This document shows positions 20,268 to 32,796 of a DNA stretch of 64,000 bases, piece after piece. Made by a program: the position numbers and the translations under genes. The number at the start of each line of letters is the position of its first letter. Position 1 is the stretch's first letter. The notes beneath the pieces are model-generated. The model was given only the letters and a program-made list of their open reading frames with translations, had not been told where the DNA came from and made no database searches. This stretch comes from Buttiauxella warmboldiae. GTDB taxonomy: Bacteria > Pseudomonadota > Gammaproteobacteria > Enterobacterales > Enterobacteriaceae. The DNA is taken from the NCBI RefSeq assembly GCF_003818135.1, contig NZ_RPOH01000009.1, positions 51,380-115,379 on the forward strand, in the 5' to 3' direction.

Positions 20268-20293
20268 TTCCCTCCCCTTATGCAGAGGAGGAA
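20268..20293. repeat. Intergenic palindrome, copy B
   Basis: TTCCCTCC pairs with GGAGGAA across a short ATGC-containing loop. It is the most degenerate member of the family and sits between nuoL and nuoM within one operon, where it could act as an mRNA hairpin. Confidence 0.5.
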
Positions 20294-20301
20294 GCGTTGA
20301 A

Positions 20302-22143
20302 TTAGCGCAAGACCAGCAGCAAGCCCAGCACCACGACAGCACCGATACTCATTGATGCCACATACCAGCGCAGATGACCGTTTTCACTCACCAGCAGGCC
20401 GCGGCCTGCGAAGCGAGAAACAATCGCCGGAATGTTCATCAGTGAATTCAGCGGATCGCTCTTAATCAACCAGGCGATACCGAGGAATGGCTTAACAAAG
20501 ATTTTGTCATACAGCCAGTCGAAGCCCCAGGCATGGAACCACCAGGTACCGAAGAAGCGGCCCGGTGCGCTGTTAGCAATGGAGGTCACCAGAGTGCGTT
20601 TGCCCAGCCACAGCCATGCGGCAATCAGGATGCCCGCGATGGCGACCACACCAGAAGTGATCTCCAGCGTCAACACGCTACCGTGCGCAAGCTCTGTTGT
20701 TGCTGGCAGCACGCCCGCCAGTGGCGGAACAATCATTGCGCCCACAAAGGTGGACAGCACCAGCAGCACTATCAGCGGCAGGTGGTGAGTAATGCCTTTC
20801 AGCGCGTGAGCGTGAATCTGCTCTTTACCGTGGAAGACGATGAAGATCATGCGGAAAGTATACAGGGAGGTCATAAACGCACCGACCAGACCCGCAACCA
20901 TCAGGTTGATATGACCATTCGCCAATGCACCGGCCAGAATCTCATCTTTACTGAAGAAGCCTGCGGTGATCAATGGCAGGGCAGACAACGCCGCGCCGCC
21001 GACCAGGAAGCAGATGTACACCAGCGGAATGGACTTACGCAGGCCACCCATTTTGAAGATGTTCTGTTCGTGGTGGCAGGCAAGGATCACCGAACCGGAT
21101 GACAGGAACAACAGCGCCTTGAAGAAAGCGTGCGTCATCAGGTGGAAGATTGCGGCATCCCAGGCCTGTACGCCCAGCGCCAGGAACATGTAGCCAATCT
21201 GGCTCATGGTCGAGTACGCCAGCACACGTTTGATATCGGTTTGCACCAGCGCGGCAAAGCCTGCCATCACCAGCGTTACCGCCCCCACAATGCCCACTAA
21301 ATGCAGTACTTCAGGCGTTAACAGGAACAGGCCGTGAGTACGGGCAATCAGATAGACACCCGCGGTAACCATCGTCGCCGCGTGGATCAGCGCTGAAACA
21401 GGCGTTGGGCCTGCCATCGCATCCGCAAGCCAGGTCTGCAACGGCAGCTGAGCAGATTTACCGACCGCACCGCCCAGCAGCATCAGGGTTGCCCAGGTCA
21501 GCATCTGGTTGCCAGCTGCAAAGTGCTGCGGAGCCAGTTCAACCATTTCACGGAAGTTCAGCGTGCCCAGTTCGTTGTAAAGGATGAACAGCGCAAACGC
21601 GAGGAACACGTCGCCCACACGGGTCACCACAAAGGCTTTCATCGCCGCCGCGCCGTTCTTCGGATCGGTGTAGTAGAAGCCAATCAGCAGATACGAACAC
21701 AGGCCCACGCCTTCCCAGCCGAGGTACATCAGCAACAGGTTGTCGCCGAGAACCAGAATCACCATGCTGGCGATAAACAGGTTGGTGTAGGCGAAGAAGC
21801 GGGAATAGCCCTCTTCTCCACGCATATACCAGGAAGCGTACATGTGGATCAGGAAGCCAACGCCGGTGACCACGGACAGCATGGTCAGCGACAAACCGTC
21901 GAGGATCAGGTTGAAGCCGATATTAAAATCGCCTACTGACATCCACGTCCACAGCGGTTGAGTAAACGCTTGTTGCCCGTTGTTGAAGAAATCAACGCCG
22001 GCTATGGCGGTCACTAACGCCGCAAGGCCAATCGAGCCCACGCCAACCGTGGCAGAAAGGTTTTCTGACCAGCGGCCACGCGAGAACGCCAGCAATAAAA
22101 AGCCCACAAACGGCAAAAGAATGGTTAACCAGAGAAGGTTCAT
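20302..22143 (-). CDS. nuoL: NADH-quinone oxidoreductase subunit L
   Basis: Encodes 613 residues, as in E. coli. It is the most distal antiporter-like subunit of complex I. The N-terminal antiporter fold contains [18 protein letters not shown] and [27 protein letters not shown] segments typical of the family. The C-terminus extends into the long lateral helix that spans the membrane arm, ending in a last transmembrane helix. It overlaps nuoK by four bases (ATGA). Confidence 0.98.
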   Translation of the reverse strand: MNLLWLTILLPFVGFLLLAFSRGRWSENLSATVGVGSIGLAALVTAIAGVDFFNNGQQAFTQPLWTWMSVGDFNIGFNLILDGLSLTMLSVVTGVGFLIHMYASWYMRGEEGYSRFFAYTNLFIASMVILVLGDNLLLMYLGWEGVGLCSYLLIGFYYTDPKNGAAAMKAFVVTRVGDVFLAFALFILYNELGTLNFREMVELAPQHFAAGNQMLTWATLMLLGGAVGKSAQLPLQTWLADAMAGPTPVSALIHAATMVTAGVYLIARTHGLFLLTPEVLHLVGIVGAVTLVMAGFAALVQTDIKRVLAYSTMSQIGYMFLALGVQAWDAAIFHLMTHAFFKALLFLSSGSVILACHHEQNIFKMGGLRKSIPLVYICFLVGGAALSALPLITAGFFSKDEILAGALANGHINLMVAGLVGAFMTSLYTFRMIFIVFHGKEQIHAHALKGITHHLPLIVLLVLSTFVGAMIVPPLAGVLPATTELAHGSVLTLEITSGVVAIAGILIAAWLWLGKRTLVTSIANSAPGRFFGTWWFHAWGFDWLYDKIFVKPFLGIAWLIKSDPLNSLMNIPAIVSRFAGRGLLVSENGHLRWYVASMSIGAVVVLGLLLVLR

Positions 22144-22442
22144 CCACGCATCTCACTTACTGAATCGATATTCAGGCTCTGGCGACGACGATGAAGCTGC
22201 AGTAACAGCGCAAGTCCAATACTGGCTTCGGCAGCAGCTAAGCTAATCGCGAGGATATACATCACCTGGCCATCGGCCTGGCCCCAGTAACTCCCGGCGA
22301 CCACGAACGCGAGGGCCGCGGCGTTGATCATCACTTCCAGGCTTATCAGCATAAAAAGCAGGTTGCGACGAATCACCAGACCAGTCAGCCCAAGAACGAA
22401 CAAAATGGCCGCGAGGATTAATCCATGTTGCAGCGGAATCAT
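22140..22442 (-). CDS. nuoK: NADH-quinone oxidoreductase subunit K
   Basis: Encodes 100 residues, the standard NuoK (ND4L) with three transmembrane helices. The two membrane glutamates needed for proton transfer are visible in [13 protein letters not shown] and [13 protein letters not shown]. It overlaps nuoJ by four bases at its start and nuoL by four at its end, so the three are translationally coupled. Confidence 0.98.
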   Translation of the reverse strand: MIPLQHGLILAAILFVLGLTGLVIRRNLLFMLISLEVMINAAALAFVVAGSYWGQADGQVMYILAISLAAAEASIGLALLLQLHRRRQSLNIDSVSEMRG

Positions 22443-22996
22443 AGGTGCTCCTCCGTTTTTCTTTTCGCAGCCTGATCGGCCTGGCGGTTGCTCAGCACGT
22501 CCCCCGGACGGTCTTCACGCCCCAGGTGGAAGGCCACAACCAGCCCTGCCAGCAGCAGCATTGAAGCTAACTCCACCGCCAGGACATAAGGCCCAAACAG
22601 CGCGATACCCACCTCTTTAGCGCTGACGGATGTGCCGTCGATACCCTGGTCATTGAGACCCAGAATCGCGTACACCAGCACCGCAAGCAGGATGGCAGAC
22701 AAAATGCCTGGGCCAATCCATAGCTGCGGCTTCAGCCAGTTACGCTCTTGCTCCACGACCGCACCGCCAAGGTTAAGCATCATCACCACAAAGACGAACA
22801 GCACCATGATGGCACCGGCGTAAACGATGATCTCAAGCGCGGCGGCAAAGTACGCCCCCAGGGAGAAGAACACCCCGGAGATCGCCAACAGCGAGATAAT
22901 CAGATACAGCAAGGCATGCACCGGGTTGGTGTGGGTGATCACCCGCAGGGTGGTCCCGACCGCGATGATTGCGCAAATATAAAAAGCGAATTCCAT
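22439..22996 (-). CDS. nuoJ: NADH-quinone oxidoreductase subunit J
   Basis: Encodes 185 residues (E. coli 184). It is NuoJ (ND6), with five transmembrane helices followed by a polar C-terminal tail. The conserved helix-3 pi-bulge region is [20 protein letters not shown]. It starts 12 bases after nuoI and overlaps nuoK by four bases. It is a membrane-arm subunit linking the quinone site to the pump modules. Confidence 0.98.
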   Translation of the reverse strand: MEFAFYICAIIAVGTTLRVITHTNPVHALLYLIISLLAISGVFFSLGAYFAAALEIIVYAGAIMVLFVFVVMMLNLGGAVVEQERNWLKPQLWIGPGILSAILLAVLVYAILGLNDQGIDGTSVSAKEVGIALFGPYVLAVELASMLLLAGLVVAFHLGREDRPGDVLSNRQADQAAKRKTEEHL

Positions 22997-23008
22997 TGCC
23001 CTGCTCCT

Positions 23009-23551
23009 TTAAGGTAATAGGCCTTTGACGTCGATAGGCCTGGCTTCGTTTTCCGCCTCACCTTTATCTTTGCCGTCGATTGCCATACCTGCCATCCGGT
23101 AGAAGTTATATTCCGGGTATTTGCCCGGACCGGAGATCAGCAGGTCCTCTTTTTCGTACACCAAATCCTGGCGCTTAAACTCGCCCAGCTCGAAATCTGG
23201 GGTGAGCTGAATCGCAGTGGTGGGGCACGCTTCTTCGCACAGGCCGCAGAAGATGCAGCGCGAGAAGTTAATGCGGAAGAATTCTGGATACCAGCGGCCA
23301 TCTTTGGTTTCTGCTTTTTGCAAAGAGATACAGGCTACCGGGCAGGCTACCGCACACAGGTTACAGGCAACGCAGCGCTCGGAGCCGTCCGGGTCGCGCG
23401 TCAGCACGATGCGGCCACGGTAGCGCGGCGGTAAATAGACTGGCTCTTCCGGATACATCTGCGTTTCGCGTTTGGCAAACGCGTGCAGACCGATCATCCA
23501 GATACTGCGTACCTGGGTGCCGAAACCAACCACTAACTCTTTTAACGTCAT
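23009..23551 (-). CDS. nuoI: NADH-quinone oxidoreductase subunit I
   Basis: Encodes 180 residues from ATG 23551; an in-frame extension upstream overlaps nuoH and is not part of the family. It is the ferredoxin-like subunit carrying clusters N6a and N6b: the first motif has Cys60, Cys63, Cys66 and Cys70, and the second Cys99, Cys102, Cys105 and Cys109. It passes electrons towards NuoB and quinone. It lies 14 bases after nuoH and 12 before nuoJ. Confidence 0.98.
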   Translation of the reverse strand: MTLKELVVGFGTQVRSIWMIGLHAFAKRETQMYPEEPVYLPPRYRGRIVLTRDPDGSERCVACNLCAVACPVACISLQKAETKDGRWYPEFFRINFSRCIFCGLCEEACPTTAIQLTPDFELGEFKRQDLVYEKEDLLISGPGKYPEYNFYRMAGMAIDGKDKGEAENEARPIDVKGLLP

Positions 23552-23565
23552 GGTTTTTTCACCCC

Positions 23566-24543
23566 TTATGGTGCCTGATAGAGAATGACCGCGGCGGTCA
23601 CCAGCAGATTGATCAGCGTCAACGGCAGGCAAACTTTCCAGCCGAAGGACATCACCTGGTCATAACGCGGACGAGGTAATGAGGCACGAATCAAAATGAA
23701 CATCATCATAAAGAACGCGGTTTTCAGCGCGAACCAGATGAACGGCGGTAACCACGGGCCATGCCAGCCACCAAAGAACAGGGTCACGATCATCGCGGAA
23801 ACGGTGACGATACCGATGTATTCACCGACGAAGAACAGGCCGAATTTCATGCCTGAATATTCGATGTGATAACCATCAGCCAGCTCTTGCTCAGCTTCCG
23901 GTTGGTCAAACGGGTGACGGTGACAAACCGCAACGCCTGCAATCGCAAAGGTCACGAAGCCAAAGAACTGCGGGATCACGTTCCACAAATTGGCCTGGTT
24001 ATCAACGATATCGCCCATATTGAACGACCCCGCCTGCGCCACAACCCCCATCAGGGAAAGACCGAGGAACACTTCGTAGCTGAGCGTTTGCGCAGACGCA
24101 CGCATCGCACCGAGCAGCGAGTATTTATTGTTACTTGACCAGCCGGCGAACAGCACCGCGTAAACCGCAAGCCCCGCCAGCATCAGGAAGAACAAAATAC
24201 CGATGTTCAGGTCGGCAACCACCCAGCTCGGGCTGACCGGCACAATCGCAAAGGCCAGCAGCATCGAGGTGAAGGCAATCATCGGGGCCAGAGTAAAGAT
24301 GACGCGATCCGCAAAGCGCGGGGTCCAGTCTTCTTTAAAGAACATTTTGATCATGTCGGCGACCAGCTGGAGCGAGCCGCCCCAGCCAACGCGGTTAGGT
24401 CCGTAACGATTCTGGAACAGGCCCAGCAAACGACGCTCACCGAAGCTCATGAACGCGCCGCAGGTTACCACCACCAGCAGGATCACCACCGCTTTGAGAA
24501 TGCTCAGCAGGATGTCGATAATATCCGGTGTTAACCAACTCAT
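23566..24543 (-). CDS. nuoH: NADH-quinone oxidoreductase subunit H
   Basis: Encodes 325 residues, as in E. coli. NuoH (ND1) has eight transmembrane helices and forms most of the quinone chamber with NuoB and NuoD. Conserved signatures are [19 protein letters not shown] near the N-terminus and the acidic loop [21 protein letters not shown]. Its start overlaps the nuoG stop by four bases. Confidence 0.98.
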   Translation of the reverse strand: MSWLTPDIIDILLSILKAVVILLVVVTCGAFMSFGERRLLGLFQNRYGPNRVGWGGSLQLVADMIKMFFKEDWTPRFADRVIFTLAPMIAFTSMLLAFAIVPVSPSWVVADLNIGILFFLMLAGLAVYAVLFAGWSSNNKYSLLGAMRASAQTLSYEVFLGLSLMGVVAQAGSFNMGDIVDNQANLWNVIPQFFGFVTFAIAGVAVCHRHPFDQPEAEQELADGYHIEYSGMKFGLFFVGEYIGIVTVSAMIVTLFFGGWHGPWLPPFIWFALKTAFFMMMFILIRASLPRPRYDQVMSFGWKVCLPLTLINLLVTAAVILYQAP

Positions 24544-27263
24544 TGGCCAGCCTCCTGGAGATTTTCAAGACGCGCACCCGCCAGTACCGGAGCAATGCCA
24601 GGCATACCCATCGGTAAACCAACCTGCCCTGCTGCCAGACCTTCGGAAAGTTGCAGTGGCAGACTCAACGTCTGGCCTTCGTAACTAAACGAAATCAGGC
24701 TTCCCGCATTCACGCCCAGTTTCGCAGCGTCTGCCGGATTAAGCTTGATGTACGGCTCGGCCATGCGGCTCTGGAATATCGGAGAGCGCTGGGACATTTC
24801 ATCGCTGCCAAACAGATGGTAGTAAGGCGCAATACGCCATTTCCCTTCTTCGGCGTGGAAGATTTCCGGCACCTCGGTGAAGTAATCAATCCCCGTTTCG
24901 GAGGCTTCAATCAGACGCACGCCCGGGTCGCCGTGACGCAGTTTGCCACCCACTTCGGCCTGGAATTTGTTCCATGCCTGCGGTGAGTTCCAGCCTGGCG
25001 CCCATGCAAATGGAATTTGCTGACGGTTTGCCGACGGGCTGTTGTTCCCTTCCATAGAGAAGGCGAACATGGTGTCTTTATCCTGCGGCTGACGAGGTTC
25101 GTGCACGCTGATGTTGGCACGCATTGCGGTACGACCACTGGAGCGGATTGGTGAACGCGACAGTTTCTGACCACGAATACGGAAGCTGGCATCTGGTGCC
25201 GCATCCTTAATTCCAGCCAGCTGTGGCAGCGCTTTCACGCAGGCGTCGATAACATGGTCAAGCTGCGTCCAGTCCACTTCACGGCTTAGAACCGTGCTGT
25301 GCAGGGAGTGCAGCCAGCGCCAGCTTTCAAGCATCACCACGGAATGGTCGTAATACGCCGGGTCATAAACCTGGAAGAAACGCTGTGCGCGGCCTTCGTT
25401 ATTGATGACCGTACCGTCGCTTTCAGCAAAGCTTGCGGTGGACAGCACCAGGTGGGCTTTGTCCATAATCGCGGTGCGCTGATGGTCAATAACCATCACC
25501 AGCGGAGCTTTACTGAGTGCGGCATCAACCCGTGCCGCAGAGGCATGGCGATGCAGATCGTTTTCCAGCACGACTACCGCATCGGCAGAACCGCTTTCCA
25601 GTTCGCTCAGTGCTTCTTCAAGAGAACCACCGCCGATAAGGCCTAGCCCAACACTGTTGACTGCACGAGCAACCATGGTGATACCGACATCGGCACCACG
25701 GCCTTTCAGTGCTTTAGCCACGTTGGCTGCCGCCTGAATCACCGCTTCGCTACCGGCGTTAGTACCAGAAACGATCAAGGGTTTTTTCGCACCCGCCAGC
25801 GCCTGCACGATAACATCGACTTTGTTTTTCAGGTCGCGATCCAGTTCAACCGCCGGAGAGTTGCTGTCCAGCGCGTTGGCGATTGCGAAGCCCAGACGCG
25901 CCTGATCTTCAACCGGCGCACGATAAGTCCACGCGGCGATGTCGTCCAGACGAGTGCTGTCGATGTTGGTCACAAACAGCGGATGTTTGGCGTGCTGGCC
26001 GATGTTCAGGATGGCCGCAATCTGCCAGTCAGCCACTTTCTGGGCCGCCGCCATTTCACGCGCTTTGCCTTTCACCGCCTGACGCACAGCCAGCGCTACG
26101 CGCGCGCCGGTTTGGGTAATATCTTCACCGAGCACCAGAACCGCATCGTAAGATTCGATTTCACGCAGCGCCGGGGTATGAATGCCGCTCTCTTGCAGCA
26201 CTTTAAGCATCAGTTGCAGACGTGCTTGCTCACCGGTTGCAATACCGGTGTAGAAGTTGTCCGCACCGACCAGCTCGCGCAGCGCAAAGTTGCTTTCTAC
26301 GCTGGCCCGTGGAGATCCGATACCGATCACTTTCTTCGACTGGCGCAGAATATCTGCCGCGCCCTGCATCGCTTGTTCAGCGTTCAGAGCGATCAGATCG
26401 TCGCCACGACGTTGGATCGGCTGACGTGGACGATCCTTCAGGTTGACGTAGCCATAACCGAAACGACCACGGTCACACAGGAAGTAGTGGTTCACGGTGC
26501 CGTTGTAGCGGTTTTCGATACGACGCAATTCACCGTAGCGTTCGCCAGGGCTGGTGTTACAGCCGATGCTGCACTGCTGGCAAATGCTCGGTGCAAACTG
26601 CATATCCCACTTACGGTTATAACGCTCGGAGTGAGTTTTGTCCGTGAACACGCCGGTCGGGCAGATTTCTACCAGGTTACCGGAGAATTCGCTCTCAAGC
26701 GTGCCGTCTTCCGGGCGACCGAAGTAGACGTTATCGTGCGCGCCATAAACACCTAAGTCGGTGCCGTCAGCGTAATCTTTGTAATAACGCACGCAGCGGT
26801 AACAGGCGATACAGCGGTTCATTTCGTGAGAGATGAACGGGCCGAGATCCTGATTACGGTGAGTACGTTTGGTGAAGCGATAGCGGCGGAAGCTATGACC
26901 GGTCATGACCGTCATATCCTGCAAATGGCAGTTGCCGCCTTCTTCACAAACCGGGCAATCATGCGGGTGGTTGGTCATCAACCATTCCACCACGCTTTCG
27001 CGAAATTCTTTTGCTTCGCCATCTTCAATCGAGATGAACGTGCCGTCAGCGGCCGGTGTCATACAGGACATCACCAGGCGACCACGAAGATCTTCTGCGT
27101 TCTGATATTGCTTCACCGCGCACTGGCGGCAAGCACCGACGCTGCCTAGCGCCGGGTGCCAGCAAAAATAAGGAATATCGAGGCCGAGTGACAGACAGGC
27201 TTGTAGCAGGTTGTCTGACCCGTTGACCTCATATTCTTTGCCGTCTACATGAATCGTAGCCAT
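24540..27263 (-). CDS. nuoG: NADH-quinone oxidoreductase subunit G
   Basis: Encodes 907 residues from the ATG at 27263 (E. coli 908); an ATG three codons upstream is too close to GGAAG. It is the largest peripheral-arm subunit. The N-terminal [2Fe-2S] ferredoxin domain has Cys34, Cys45 and Cys48. Next come a His/Cys3 [4Fe-4S] site ([12 protein letters not shown]), a ferredoxin-type motif ([12 protein letters not shown]), and CQQCSIGC, the extra N7 cluster site typical of enterobacteria. A molybdopterin-oxidoreductase-like domain without cofactor fills the rest. Confidence 0.98.
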   Translation of the reverse strand: MATIHVDGKEYEVNGSDNLLQACLSLGLDIPYFCWHPALGSVGACRQCAVKQYQNAEDLRGRLVMSCMTPAADGTFISIEDGEAKEFRESVVEWLMTNHPHDCPVCEEGGNCHLQDMTVMTGHSFRRYRFTKRTHRNQDLGPFISHEMNRCIACYRCVRYYKDYADGTDLGVYGAHDNVYFGRPEDGTLESEFSGNLVEICPTGVFTDKTHSERYNRKWDMQFAPSICQQCSIGCNTSPGERYGELRRIENRYNGTVNHYFLCDRGRFGYGYVNLKDRPRQPIQRRGDDLIALNAEQAMQGAADILRQSKKVIGIGSPRASVESNFALRELVGADNFYTGIATGEQARLQLMLKVLQESGIHTPALREIESYDAVLVLGEDITQTGARVALAVRQAVKGKAREMAAAQKVADWQIAAILNIGQHAKHPLFVTNIDSTRLDDIAAWTYRAPVEDQARLGFAIANALDSNSPAVELDRDLKNKVDVIVQALAGAKKPLIVSGTNAGSEAVIQAAANVAKALKGRGADVGITMVARAVNSVGLGLIGGGSLEEALSELESGSADAVVVLENDLHRHASAARVDAALSKAPLVMVIDHQRTAIMDKAHLVLSTASFAESDGTVINNEGRAQRFFQVYDPAYYDHSVVMLESWRWLHSLHSTVLSREVDWTQLDHVIDACVKALPQLAGIKDAAPDASFRIRGQKLSRSPIRSSGRTAMRANISVHEPRQPQDKDTMFAFSMEGNNSPSANRQQIPFAWAPGWNSPQAWNKFQAEVGGKLRHGDPGVRLIEASETGIDYFTEVPEIFHAEEGKWRIAPYYHLFGSDEMSQRSPIFQSRMAEPYIKLNPADAAKLGVNAGSLISFSYEGQTLSLPLQLSEGLAAGQVGLPMGMPGIAPVLAGARLENLQEAGQ

Positions 27264-27325
27264 AGTCAGCATGCTTCCAGTTAATTATAAAATTTTTCTT
27301 ACCTGCACCTTTATCGGCGCAGATA

Positions 27326-28666
27326 TCACCAGCGTGCTTTTAACAAGTTCGGCTGAATGCCACTAATGGCACGGGTATTACCGAAATCTTGTCTGGCAAT
27401 GCCTGCTTCGAATTCTTCGCGGAAATATTTAATCGCGCTCTGCAATGGCTCAACCGCACCTGGCGCATGCGCACAGAAGGTTTTACCCGGCCCGAGGAAA
27501 CGACACAGTTGCTCAAGCGTTTCGATATCCCCCGGCTGCCCTTCGCCACGTTCCAGCGCACGCAGAATTTTTACGCTCCACGGCAGGCCGTCACGGCACG
27601 GCGTACACCAGCCGCAGGACTCACGGGCAAAGAACTCTTCCAGGTTACGGACCAGCGGGACCATACCAATTTCGTGGTCTACGGCCATCGCCAGCGCGGT
27701 GCCTAAACGGCTGCCTGCTTTGCCGATGCTTTCAAATTCCATCGGCAGATCGAGGTGCGATTCGGTCAGGAAGTCTGTCCCCGCCCCGCCCGGCTGCCAG
27801 GCTTTGAATTTCAGGCCATCGCGCATGCCACCCGCATAATCTTCGAGGATTTCACGGGCCGTGGTGCCGAACGGTAATTCCCAGACGCCAGGGTTTTTTA
27901 CGCGACCCGAGAAGCCCATAAGCTTAGTCCCGGCATCTTTGCTGGTTGAAATACCCTGATACCACTCCACGCCATTAGCCAGAATCGCTGGCACGTTACA
28001 CAGCGTTTCGACGTTGTTAACGCAGGTCGGCTTACCCCAGACGCCGCTTGAAGCCGGGAATGGTGGTTTTGAACGTGGGTTTGCGCGGCGGCCTTCGAGG
28101 GAGTTAATCAGCGCGGTTTCTTCACCACAGATATAACGCCCGGCACCGGTGTGCACGATCAGTTCAAAATCAAAACCAGAACCGAGAATATTTTTGCCAA
28201 GCAGGCCCGCTTCGGTAGCTTCCGCAATCGCGCGGCGCAAATGCACAGCCGCTTCGATGTATTCGCCACGCAGGAAGATGTAGCCGCGATACGCTTTGAG
28301 GGCGAAAGCAGAGATCAGCATACCTTCAACCAGAAGGTGCGGCAGTTGCTCCATCAGCAGGCGGTCTTTGTAAGTACCGGGTTCCATTTCATCGGCGTTA
28401 CACAGCAGGTAACGGATGTTCATGGACTCGTCTTTTGGCATCAGGCTCCACTTCAAACCGGTGGAGAAGCCCGCACCGCCGCGCCCTTTCAGGCCTGCGT
28501 CTTTAACACGGTTAACGACTTCATCTGGTGCAAGACCAGTCAATGCCAGACGTGCACCTTCGTAGCCGTTTTTGCTGCGATATTCATCCAGCCAGACCGG
28601 CTGTTTGTCATCGCGCAGCCGCCAGGTCAGCGGATGGGTTTCAGAAGTCACGATAACGGTTTTCAT
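27326..28666 (-). CDS. nuoF: NADH-quinone oxidoreductase subunit F
   Basis: Encodes 446 residues (E. coli 445). It binds NADH, FMN and cluster N3, the electron entry point of complex [17 protein letters not shown] (about 60-75) is the NADH/FMN-binding glycine-rich loop. The N3 ligands are [12 protein letters not shown] and a later Cys in [10 protein letters not shown]. Its start overlaps the nuoE stop by four bases. A 62-base gap separates it from nuoG. Confidence 0.98.
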   Translation of the reverse strand: MKTVIVTSETHPLTWRLRDDKQPVWLDEYRSKNGYEGARLALTGLAPDEVVNRVKDAGLKGRGGAGFSTGLKWSLMPKDESMNIRYLLCNADEMEPGTYKDRLLMEQLPHLLVEGMLISAFALKAYRGYIFLRGEYIEAAVHLRRAIAEATEAGLLGKNILGSGFDFELIVHTGAGRYICGEETALINSLEGRRANPRSKPPFPASSGVWGKPTCVNNVETLCNVPAILANGVEWYQGISTSKDAGTKLMGFSGRVKNPGVWELPFGTTAREILEDYAGGMRDGLKFKAWQPGGAGTDFLTESHLDLPMEFESIGKAGSRLGTALAMAVDHEIGMVPLVRNLEEFFARESCGWCTPCRDGLPWSVKILRALERGEGQPGDIETLEQLCRFLGPGKTFCAHAPGAVEPLQSAIKYFREEFEAGIARQDFGNTRAISGIQPNLLKARW

Positions 28667-29163
28667 TTGTACTGCTCCAGCAAATCAGGGATCGCTTCCG
28701 GCGTGAGATAGCTGTGAGTGTCCTCATCAATCATCATGGTCGGCCCTTTGTCGCAGTTGCCCAGACAGCAGGTAGGCAGCAGGGTAAAGCGACCATCAAA
28801 CGTGGTTTGACCCGGTTTGATGTTTAGTTTTGCTTCGATAGCCGACTGAATACCCTGGTAGCCCGTAATATGGCAAACCACGCTATCGCAGTAGCGAATC
28901 ACGTGGCGGCCCACCGGCTGGCGGAAAATCTGGCTATAGAATGTGGCAACGCCTTCGACATCACTGGCCGGAATGCCCAGCACCTCAGCGATGGCATAAA
29001 TAGCGCCGTCTGGCACCCAGCCACGCTGTTTCTGTACGATTTTCAGCGCTTCGATAGACGCTGCGCGAGCATCTTCGTAATGATGTTTTTCGTGCTCAAT
29101 CGCATCACGCTCGAATTGACTCAGCTCAAAGGCTTCTGCCTGGGGTTGTTGTTTATCGTGCAT
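28663..29163 (-). CDS. nuoE: NADH-quinone oxidoreductase subunit E
   Basis: Encodes 166 residues, as in E. coli. It is a thioredoxin-fold subunit carrying [2Fe-2S] cluster N1a, with ligands Cys92 and Cys97 ([11 protein letters not shown]), Cys133 and Cys137 ([10 protein letters not shown]). It forms the NADH-dehydrogenase module with NuoF and NuoG. It starts two bases after nuoC and overlaps nuoF by four. Confidence 0.98.
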   Translation of the reverse strand: MHDKQQPQAEAFELSQFERDAIEHEKHHYEDARAASIEALKIVQKQRGWVPDGAIYAIAEVLGIPASDVEGVATFYSQIFRQPVGRHVIRYCDSVVCHITGYQGIQSAIEAKLNIKPGQTTFDGRFTLLPTCCLGNCDKGPTMMIDEDTHSYLTPEAIPDLLEQYK

Positions 29164-29165
29164 AG

Positions 29166-30977
29166 TTAGCGATCCACATCAGACATTACAAAATCGATAC
29201 TACCCAGGTAGACAATCAGGTCAGAGACCAGGCTGCCACGGATCGCCGACGGGATTTGCTGCAGGTGCGCAAAGCTCGGGGTGCGAATACGGGTGCGGTA
29301 GCTCATGGTGCTGCCGTCGCTGGTCAGGTAGTAACTGTTAATCCCTTTCGTCGCTTCAATCATCTGGAAGGATTCGTTAGCCGGCATCACCGGGCCCCAC
29401 GAAACCTGCAGGAAGTGAGTGATCAGGGTTTCGATATGTTGCAGCGTGCGTTCTTTCGGCGGCGGCGTGGTCAGCGGATGGTCAGCTTTGAACGGGCCGG
29501 CAGGCATGTTTTTCAGGCACTGATCAAGAATGCGCAAGCTCTGGCGCAGCTCTTCTACTTTCAGCATCACGCGGGTGTAGCAGTCACTAACGCCACCGCC
29601 AACCGGGATTTCGAAGTCGAAGTTCTCATAGCCAGAATAAGGACGCGCTTTACGGATATCGAAGTCGATACCGGTGGCACGCAGGCCTGCACCGGTGGTG
29701 CCCCACTCCAGCGCTTCTTTTTTACCGTACGCCGCAACGCCCTGAGAACGACCTTTCAGGATAGTGTTGCGCAGCGCCGCTTTTTCGTAGGAATCCAGAC
29801 GTTTCGGCATCCAGTCGAGGAACTCTTTAAGCAGGCGTTCCCAGCCGTTTGGCAGGTCGTGGGCCACACCGCCGATGCGGAACCAGGCTGGATGCATACG
29901 GAAACCGGTAATCGCTTCGACGAGATCATAGATTTTCTGACGGTCGGTAAAGGCGAAGAACACCGGCGTCATCGCCCCCACGTCCTGAATAAACGTAGAG
30001 ATGTAAAGCAGGTGACTGTTGATACGGAACAGCTCAGACAGCATCACGCGGATAACGTCTACACGCTCAGGAACCTTGATGCCCGCCAGTTTTTCCACCG
30101 CCAGCACGTATGGCATTTCGTTGACGCAGCCGCCGAGGTACTCGATACGGTCGGTATACGGAATGTAGCTGTGCCAGGACTGGCGCTCGCCCATTTTCTC
30201 AGCGCCACGGTGGTGGTAACCGATATCTGGTACGCAATCAACAATCTCTTCACCGTCGAGTTGCAGGACAATACGGAACGCACCGTGCGCGGAGGGGTGG
30301 TTAGGACCGAGGTTAAGGAACATGAAGTCTTCATGTTCACTGCTGCGCTTCATGCCCCAGTCTTCAGGCTTGAAGGTCAACGCCTCCATCTCGAGGTCTT
30401 CTTTCTGTTTAGTCAATTCAAACGGATCGAACTCGGTGGCGCGCGCCGGGTAGTCTTTACGCAGCGGATGGCCTTCCCAGGTTGGCGGCATCATGATGCG
30501 CGTCAGGTGCGGGTGACCATTAAAGGTGATGCCAAACATTTCCCAGGTTTCACGCTCGTACCAGTTCGCATTCGGGAACAGTTTGGTGAGGGTGGGAAGG
30601 TTCAGATCGTTTTCAGACAGCGCCACCTTGAGCATAATGTCGCGGTTGCGATCGATGGATAGCAGGTGGTAGAAAACGGAAAAATCCGCCGCCGGTAAGC
30701 CGTTGCGGTGGGTACGGAGACGTTCGTCCATGCCGTGTAAATCGAACAGCATGACGTAGGGCTGGGGTAATCTCTTTAAGAAATCGACCACTTCCAGTAA
30801 TTGCTCGCGCTTAACCCACGCCACCGGAACACCGGTACGGGTTGGCTGAACAGTGAAGGCATCCGGCCCAAAACGGTTACGCAGTTCGCCAATAACCGGA
30901 TCGTCTAAATGGTCACGGGTTTGCCAGGCGTGCTGGTTGGCATCATGCGCGGTTAAATCGGTCATAATTCTCACCAT
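29166..30977 (-). CDS. nuoC: NADH-quinone oxidoreductase subunits C and D, fused
   Basis: Encodes a 603-residue fusion of NuoC (about 1-190) and NuoD (about 215-603), as in E. coli and its relatives; many other bacteria have two genes. The NuoC part holds the family signature [15 protein letters not shown]. The NuoD part contains [20 protein letters not shown] and the quinone-site segment [12 protein letters not shown]. The ATG at 30977 (MVRIMTDL) gives the family length. An internal ATG at 30965 is an alternative with GGTGAG closer to it. The N-terminus is three residues longer than in E. coli. Confidence 0.97.
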   Translation of the reverse strand: MVRIMTDLTAHDANQHAWQTRDHLDDPVIGELRNRFGPDAFTVQPTRTGVPVAWVKREQLLEVVDFLKRLPQPYVMLFDLHGMDERLRTHRNGLPAADFSVFYHLLSIDRNRDIMLKVALSENDLNLPTLTKLFPNANWYERETWEMFGITFNGHPHLTRIMMPPTWEGHPLRKDYPARATEFDPFELTKQKEDLEMEALTFKPEDWGMKRSSEHEDFMFLNLGPNHPSAHGAFRIVLQLDGEEIVDCVPDIGYHHRGAEKMGERQSWHSYIPYTDRIEYLGGCVNEMPYVLAVEKLAGIKVPERVDVIRVMLSELFRINSHLLYISTFIQDVGAMTPVFFAFTDRQKIYDLVEAITGFRMHPAWFRIGGVAHDLPNGWERLLKEFLDWMPKRLDSYEKAALRNTILKGRSQGVAAYGKKEALEWGTTGAGLRATGIDFDIRKARPYSGYENFDFEIPVGGGVSDCYTRVMLKVEELRQSLRILDQCLKNMPAGPFKADHPLTTPPPKERTLQHIETLITHFLQVSWGPVMPANESFQMIEATKGINSYYLTSDGSTMSYRTRIRTPSFAHLQQIPSAIRGSLVSDLIVYLGSIDFVMSDVDR

Positions 30978-31073
30978 TGCAAATGGTACTGTGGTGACTG
31001 TTGGTCAACGGCTTCGCGCTAATATTATTGATATGCGAAGTAAACTCACGCCGACCACAGGCGCAAATTAAAG

Positions 31074-31748
31074 TTAAATCTCGTCTGGCGTGCGCAAATT
31101 GGTGACGGCAATACGCTCGCCACGTTTGCGCTCGCGCTCTGATTGCATATTGGCGCGATACACACCCTGGTCGCCAACCACCCACGAGAGCGGGCGACGT
31201 TCTTTACCAATGGATTCCTGCAGCAGCATCAGAGCCTGCATATAAGCTTCCGGACGCGGCGGGCAGCCCGGGATGTAAACATCAACCGGCAGGAATTTAT
31301 CCACGCCTTGTACTACCGAATAGATGTCGTACATGCCGCCTGAGTTGGCACAGGCCCCCATCGAGATGACCCACTTTGGTTCGAGCATCTGGTCATAAAG
31401 GCGCTGAATAACGGGAGCCATTTTGGTAAAGCAGGTCCCGGCAATCACCATCAGGTCTGCCTGGCGCGGAGAGGCACGCAGAACTTCAGCACCAAAACGT
31501 GCCACGTCATGTACGGCGGTAAACGAGGTCACCATCTCAACGTAGCAGCAAGAAAGGCCAAAGTTATAAGGCCAGATTGAGTTTTTACGCCCCCAGTTCA
31601 CCATATCGTGCATGGCATGTTCGAGTTTGCCCATGTACACGCTACGGTTGATTTCTTGATCGAGAGGGTCGGTTACGATCTCCTGCTTTTGCAGGGGATA
31701 ACGGTCGTTCTCACCGTTGGGGTCTATGCGGGTGAGCGTATAGTCCAT
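31074..31748 (-). CDS. nuoB: NADH-quinone oxidoreductase subunit B
   Basis: Encodes 224 residues (E. coli 220). It carries the terminal [4Fe-4S] cluster N2, which reduces ubiquinone. The ligands are the tandem Cys67-Cys68 (LSCCYVEM), Cys133 (MGACANSGG) and Cys162 (IPGCPPRPE). It lies 15 bases after nuoA and 96 before nuoC; that longer gap is also present in E. coli. Confidence 0.98.
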   Translation of the reverse strand: MDYTLTRIDPNGENDRYPLQKQEIVTDPLDQEINRSVYMGKLEHAMHDMVNWGRKNSIWPYNFGLSCCYVEMVTSFTAVHDVARFGAEVLRASPRQADLMVIAGTCFTKMAPVIQRLYDQMLEPKWVISMGACANSGGMYDIYSVVQGVDKFLPVDVYIPGCPPRPEAYMQALMLLQESIGKERRPLSWVVGDQGVYRANMQSERERKRGERIAVTNLRTPDEI

Positions 31749-31763
31749 CTTATTGCCTCGCTA

Positions 31764-32207
31764 TTACTGCTGACGGTTAGTGAGACTGTCGGTTTCCGGG
31801 TTGATTTGGGCGCGGCGCGAACGCGCAGGAGTCCAGTCAAGCGCGCCAATGCGCACCAGATACACCAGGCCTGCCAGTAACACTAAAATGAAAATTGCGG
31901 CCTCGACAAAGCCTACCCACCCGCTTTCACGGATAGAGACTGACCACGCATAGAGATACAAGGCTTCCACGTCGAAGATAACGAAGAACATGGCGACCAG
32001 GTAAAACTTGGCGGAAAGACGTAAGCGCGCGGTACCAACTGAGTCGATACCTGACTCGAAGGGGGTGTTTTTGTGCCGACCCTTAGCTCTCCCGCCAAGG
32101 AACCAGGCCCCGAGAAGCATTACGCAACACAGGCCTATGGCAACAATAAGAAAGACTGCGAACGCCCAATGGTGAGCGATAACTTCAGTGGATGTTGACA
32201 TACTCAT
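31764..32207 (-). CDS. nuoA: NADH-quinone oxidoreductase subunit A
   Basis: Encodes 147 residues, the first gene of the 13-gene nuo operon. NuoA (ND3) has three transmembrane helices and a cytoplasmic loop near the quinone site. Conserved [41 protein letters not shown] spans the loop and second helix, given here only to identify the region around residues 45-85. The long upstream gap (to lrhA) contains the operon promoter. Confidence 0.98.
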   Translation of the reverse strand: MSMSTSTEVIAHHWAFAVFLIVAIGLCCVMLLGAWFLGGRAKGRHKNTPFESGIDSVGTARLRLSAKFYLVAMFFVIFDVEALYLYAWSVSIRESGWVGFVEAAIFILVLLAGLVYLVRIGALDWTPARSRRAQINPETDSLTNRQQ

Positions 32208-32392
32208 TGCTTACTCATCAAAAGTGGCGCCAGAGTCTCTGCTCTTGCTGGCAGATGAACACCACATCGATTCATGGGGAGGAACAATAAACCTTACAAT
32301 AACTGCCGGAATCAAATCTTTACCGGCAAATTGATGGGGTTTTTTACTCCTTTCTATAACCTTTTGTCAACTTTAACAAAAGTATCCACACA

Positions 32393-32406
32393 TTAATTTA
32401 CATCAA
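32393..32406. promoter_or_regulatory. FNR-like box upstream of nuoA
   Basis: TTAATTTACATCAA matches the FNR consensus TTGAT-N4-ATCAA except for A in place of G. It lies 186 bases upstream of the nuoA start. Whether it is bound is unknown. Confidence 0.35.
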
Positions 32407-32748
32407 TCCAACGTCATTAACATTTAGTGCGCTACAAGTTGTAACGTCACGTGACTAACTCTTTTTAATGAAGTGAATCGTGTCCGTTAAGGAGGAAAAA
32501 TCTTATACAGTTCTATTCTGGCAGGAAATCTCAACTATTCATCCCCCCAAGAGGGAGTATTTTCTTGATCTGAGACACGCTTTTGTTAACTCACCGAGAA
32601 AACCAACAACATTACATCCTATTTATTAACAATCTGACGCAGGTTAATTGATGAGACAGGCACAAAAGGCAGGCTGGATAGGGGAGAGAAAGCTGTTTGT
32701 TTTAAAACATGTTTTTACAAATTAATTATTCACGCATCGGGCAGTGAT

Positions 32749-32796
32749 TAAAAAACGAGCCACTGAAACAAGAAACATCTTCAGTGACCCGTTTTT
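32749..32796 (-). terminator. lrhA terminator
   Basis: CACTGAA (32761-32767) pairs with TTCAGTG (32780-32786), extended by ACGAG/CCCGT flanks. On the minus strand a TTTTTT run follows. It lies 36 bases past the lrhA stop. Confidence 0.85.

Noticed and set aside
29166..30977. nuoC-nuoD fusion as an anomaly
   Set aside because: The fusion is the normal form in E. coli and its relatives.
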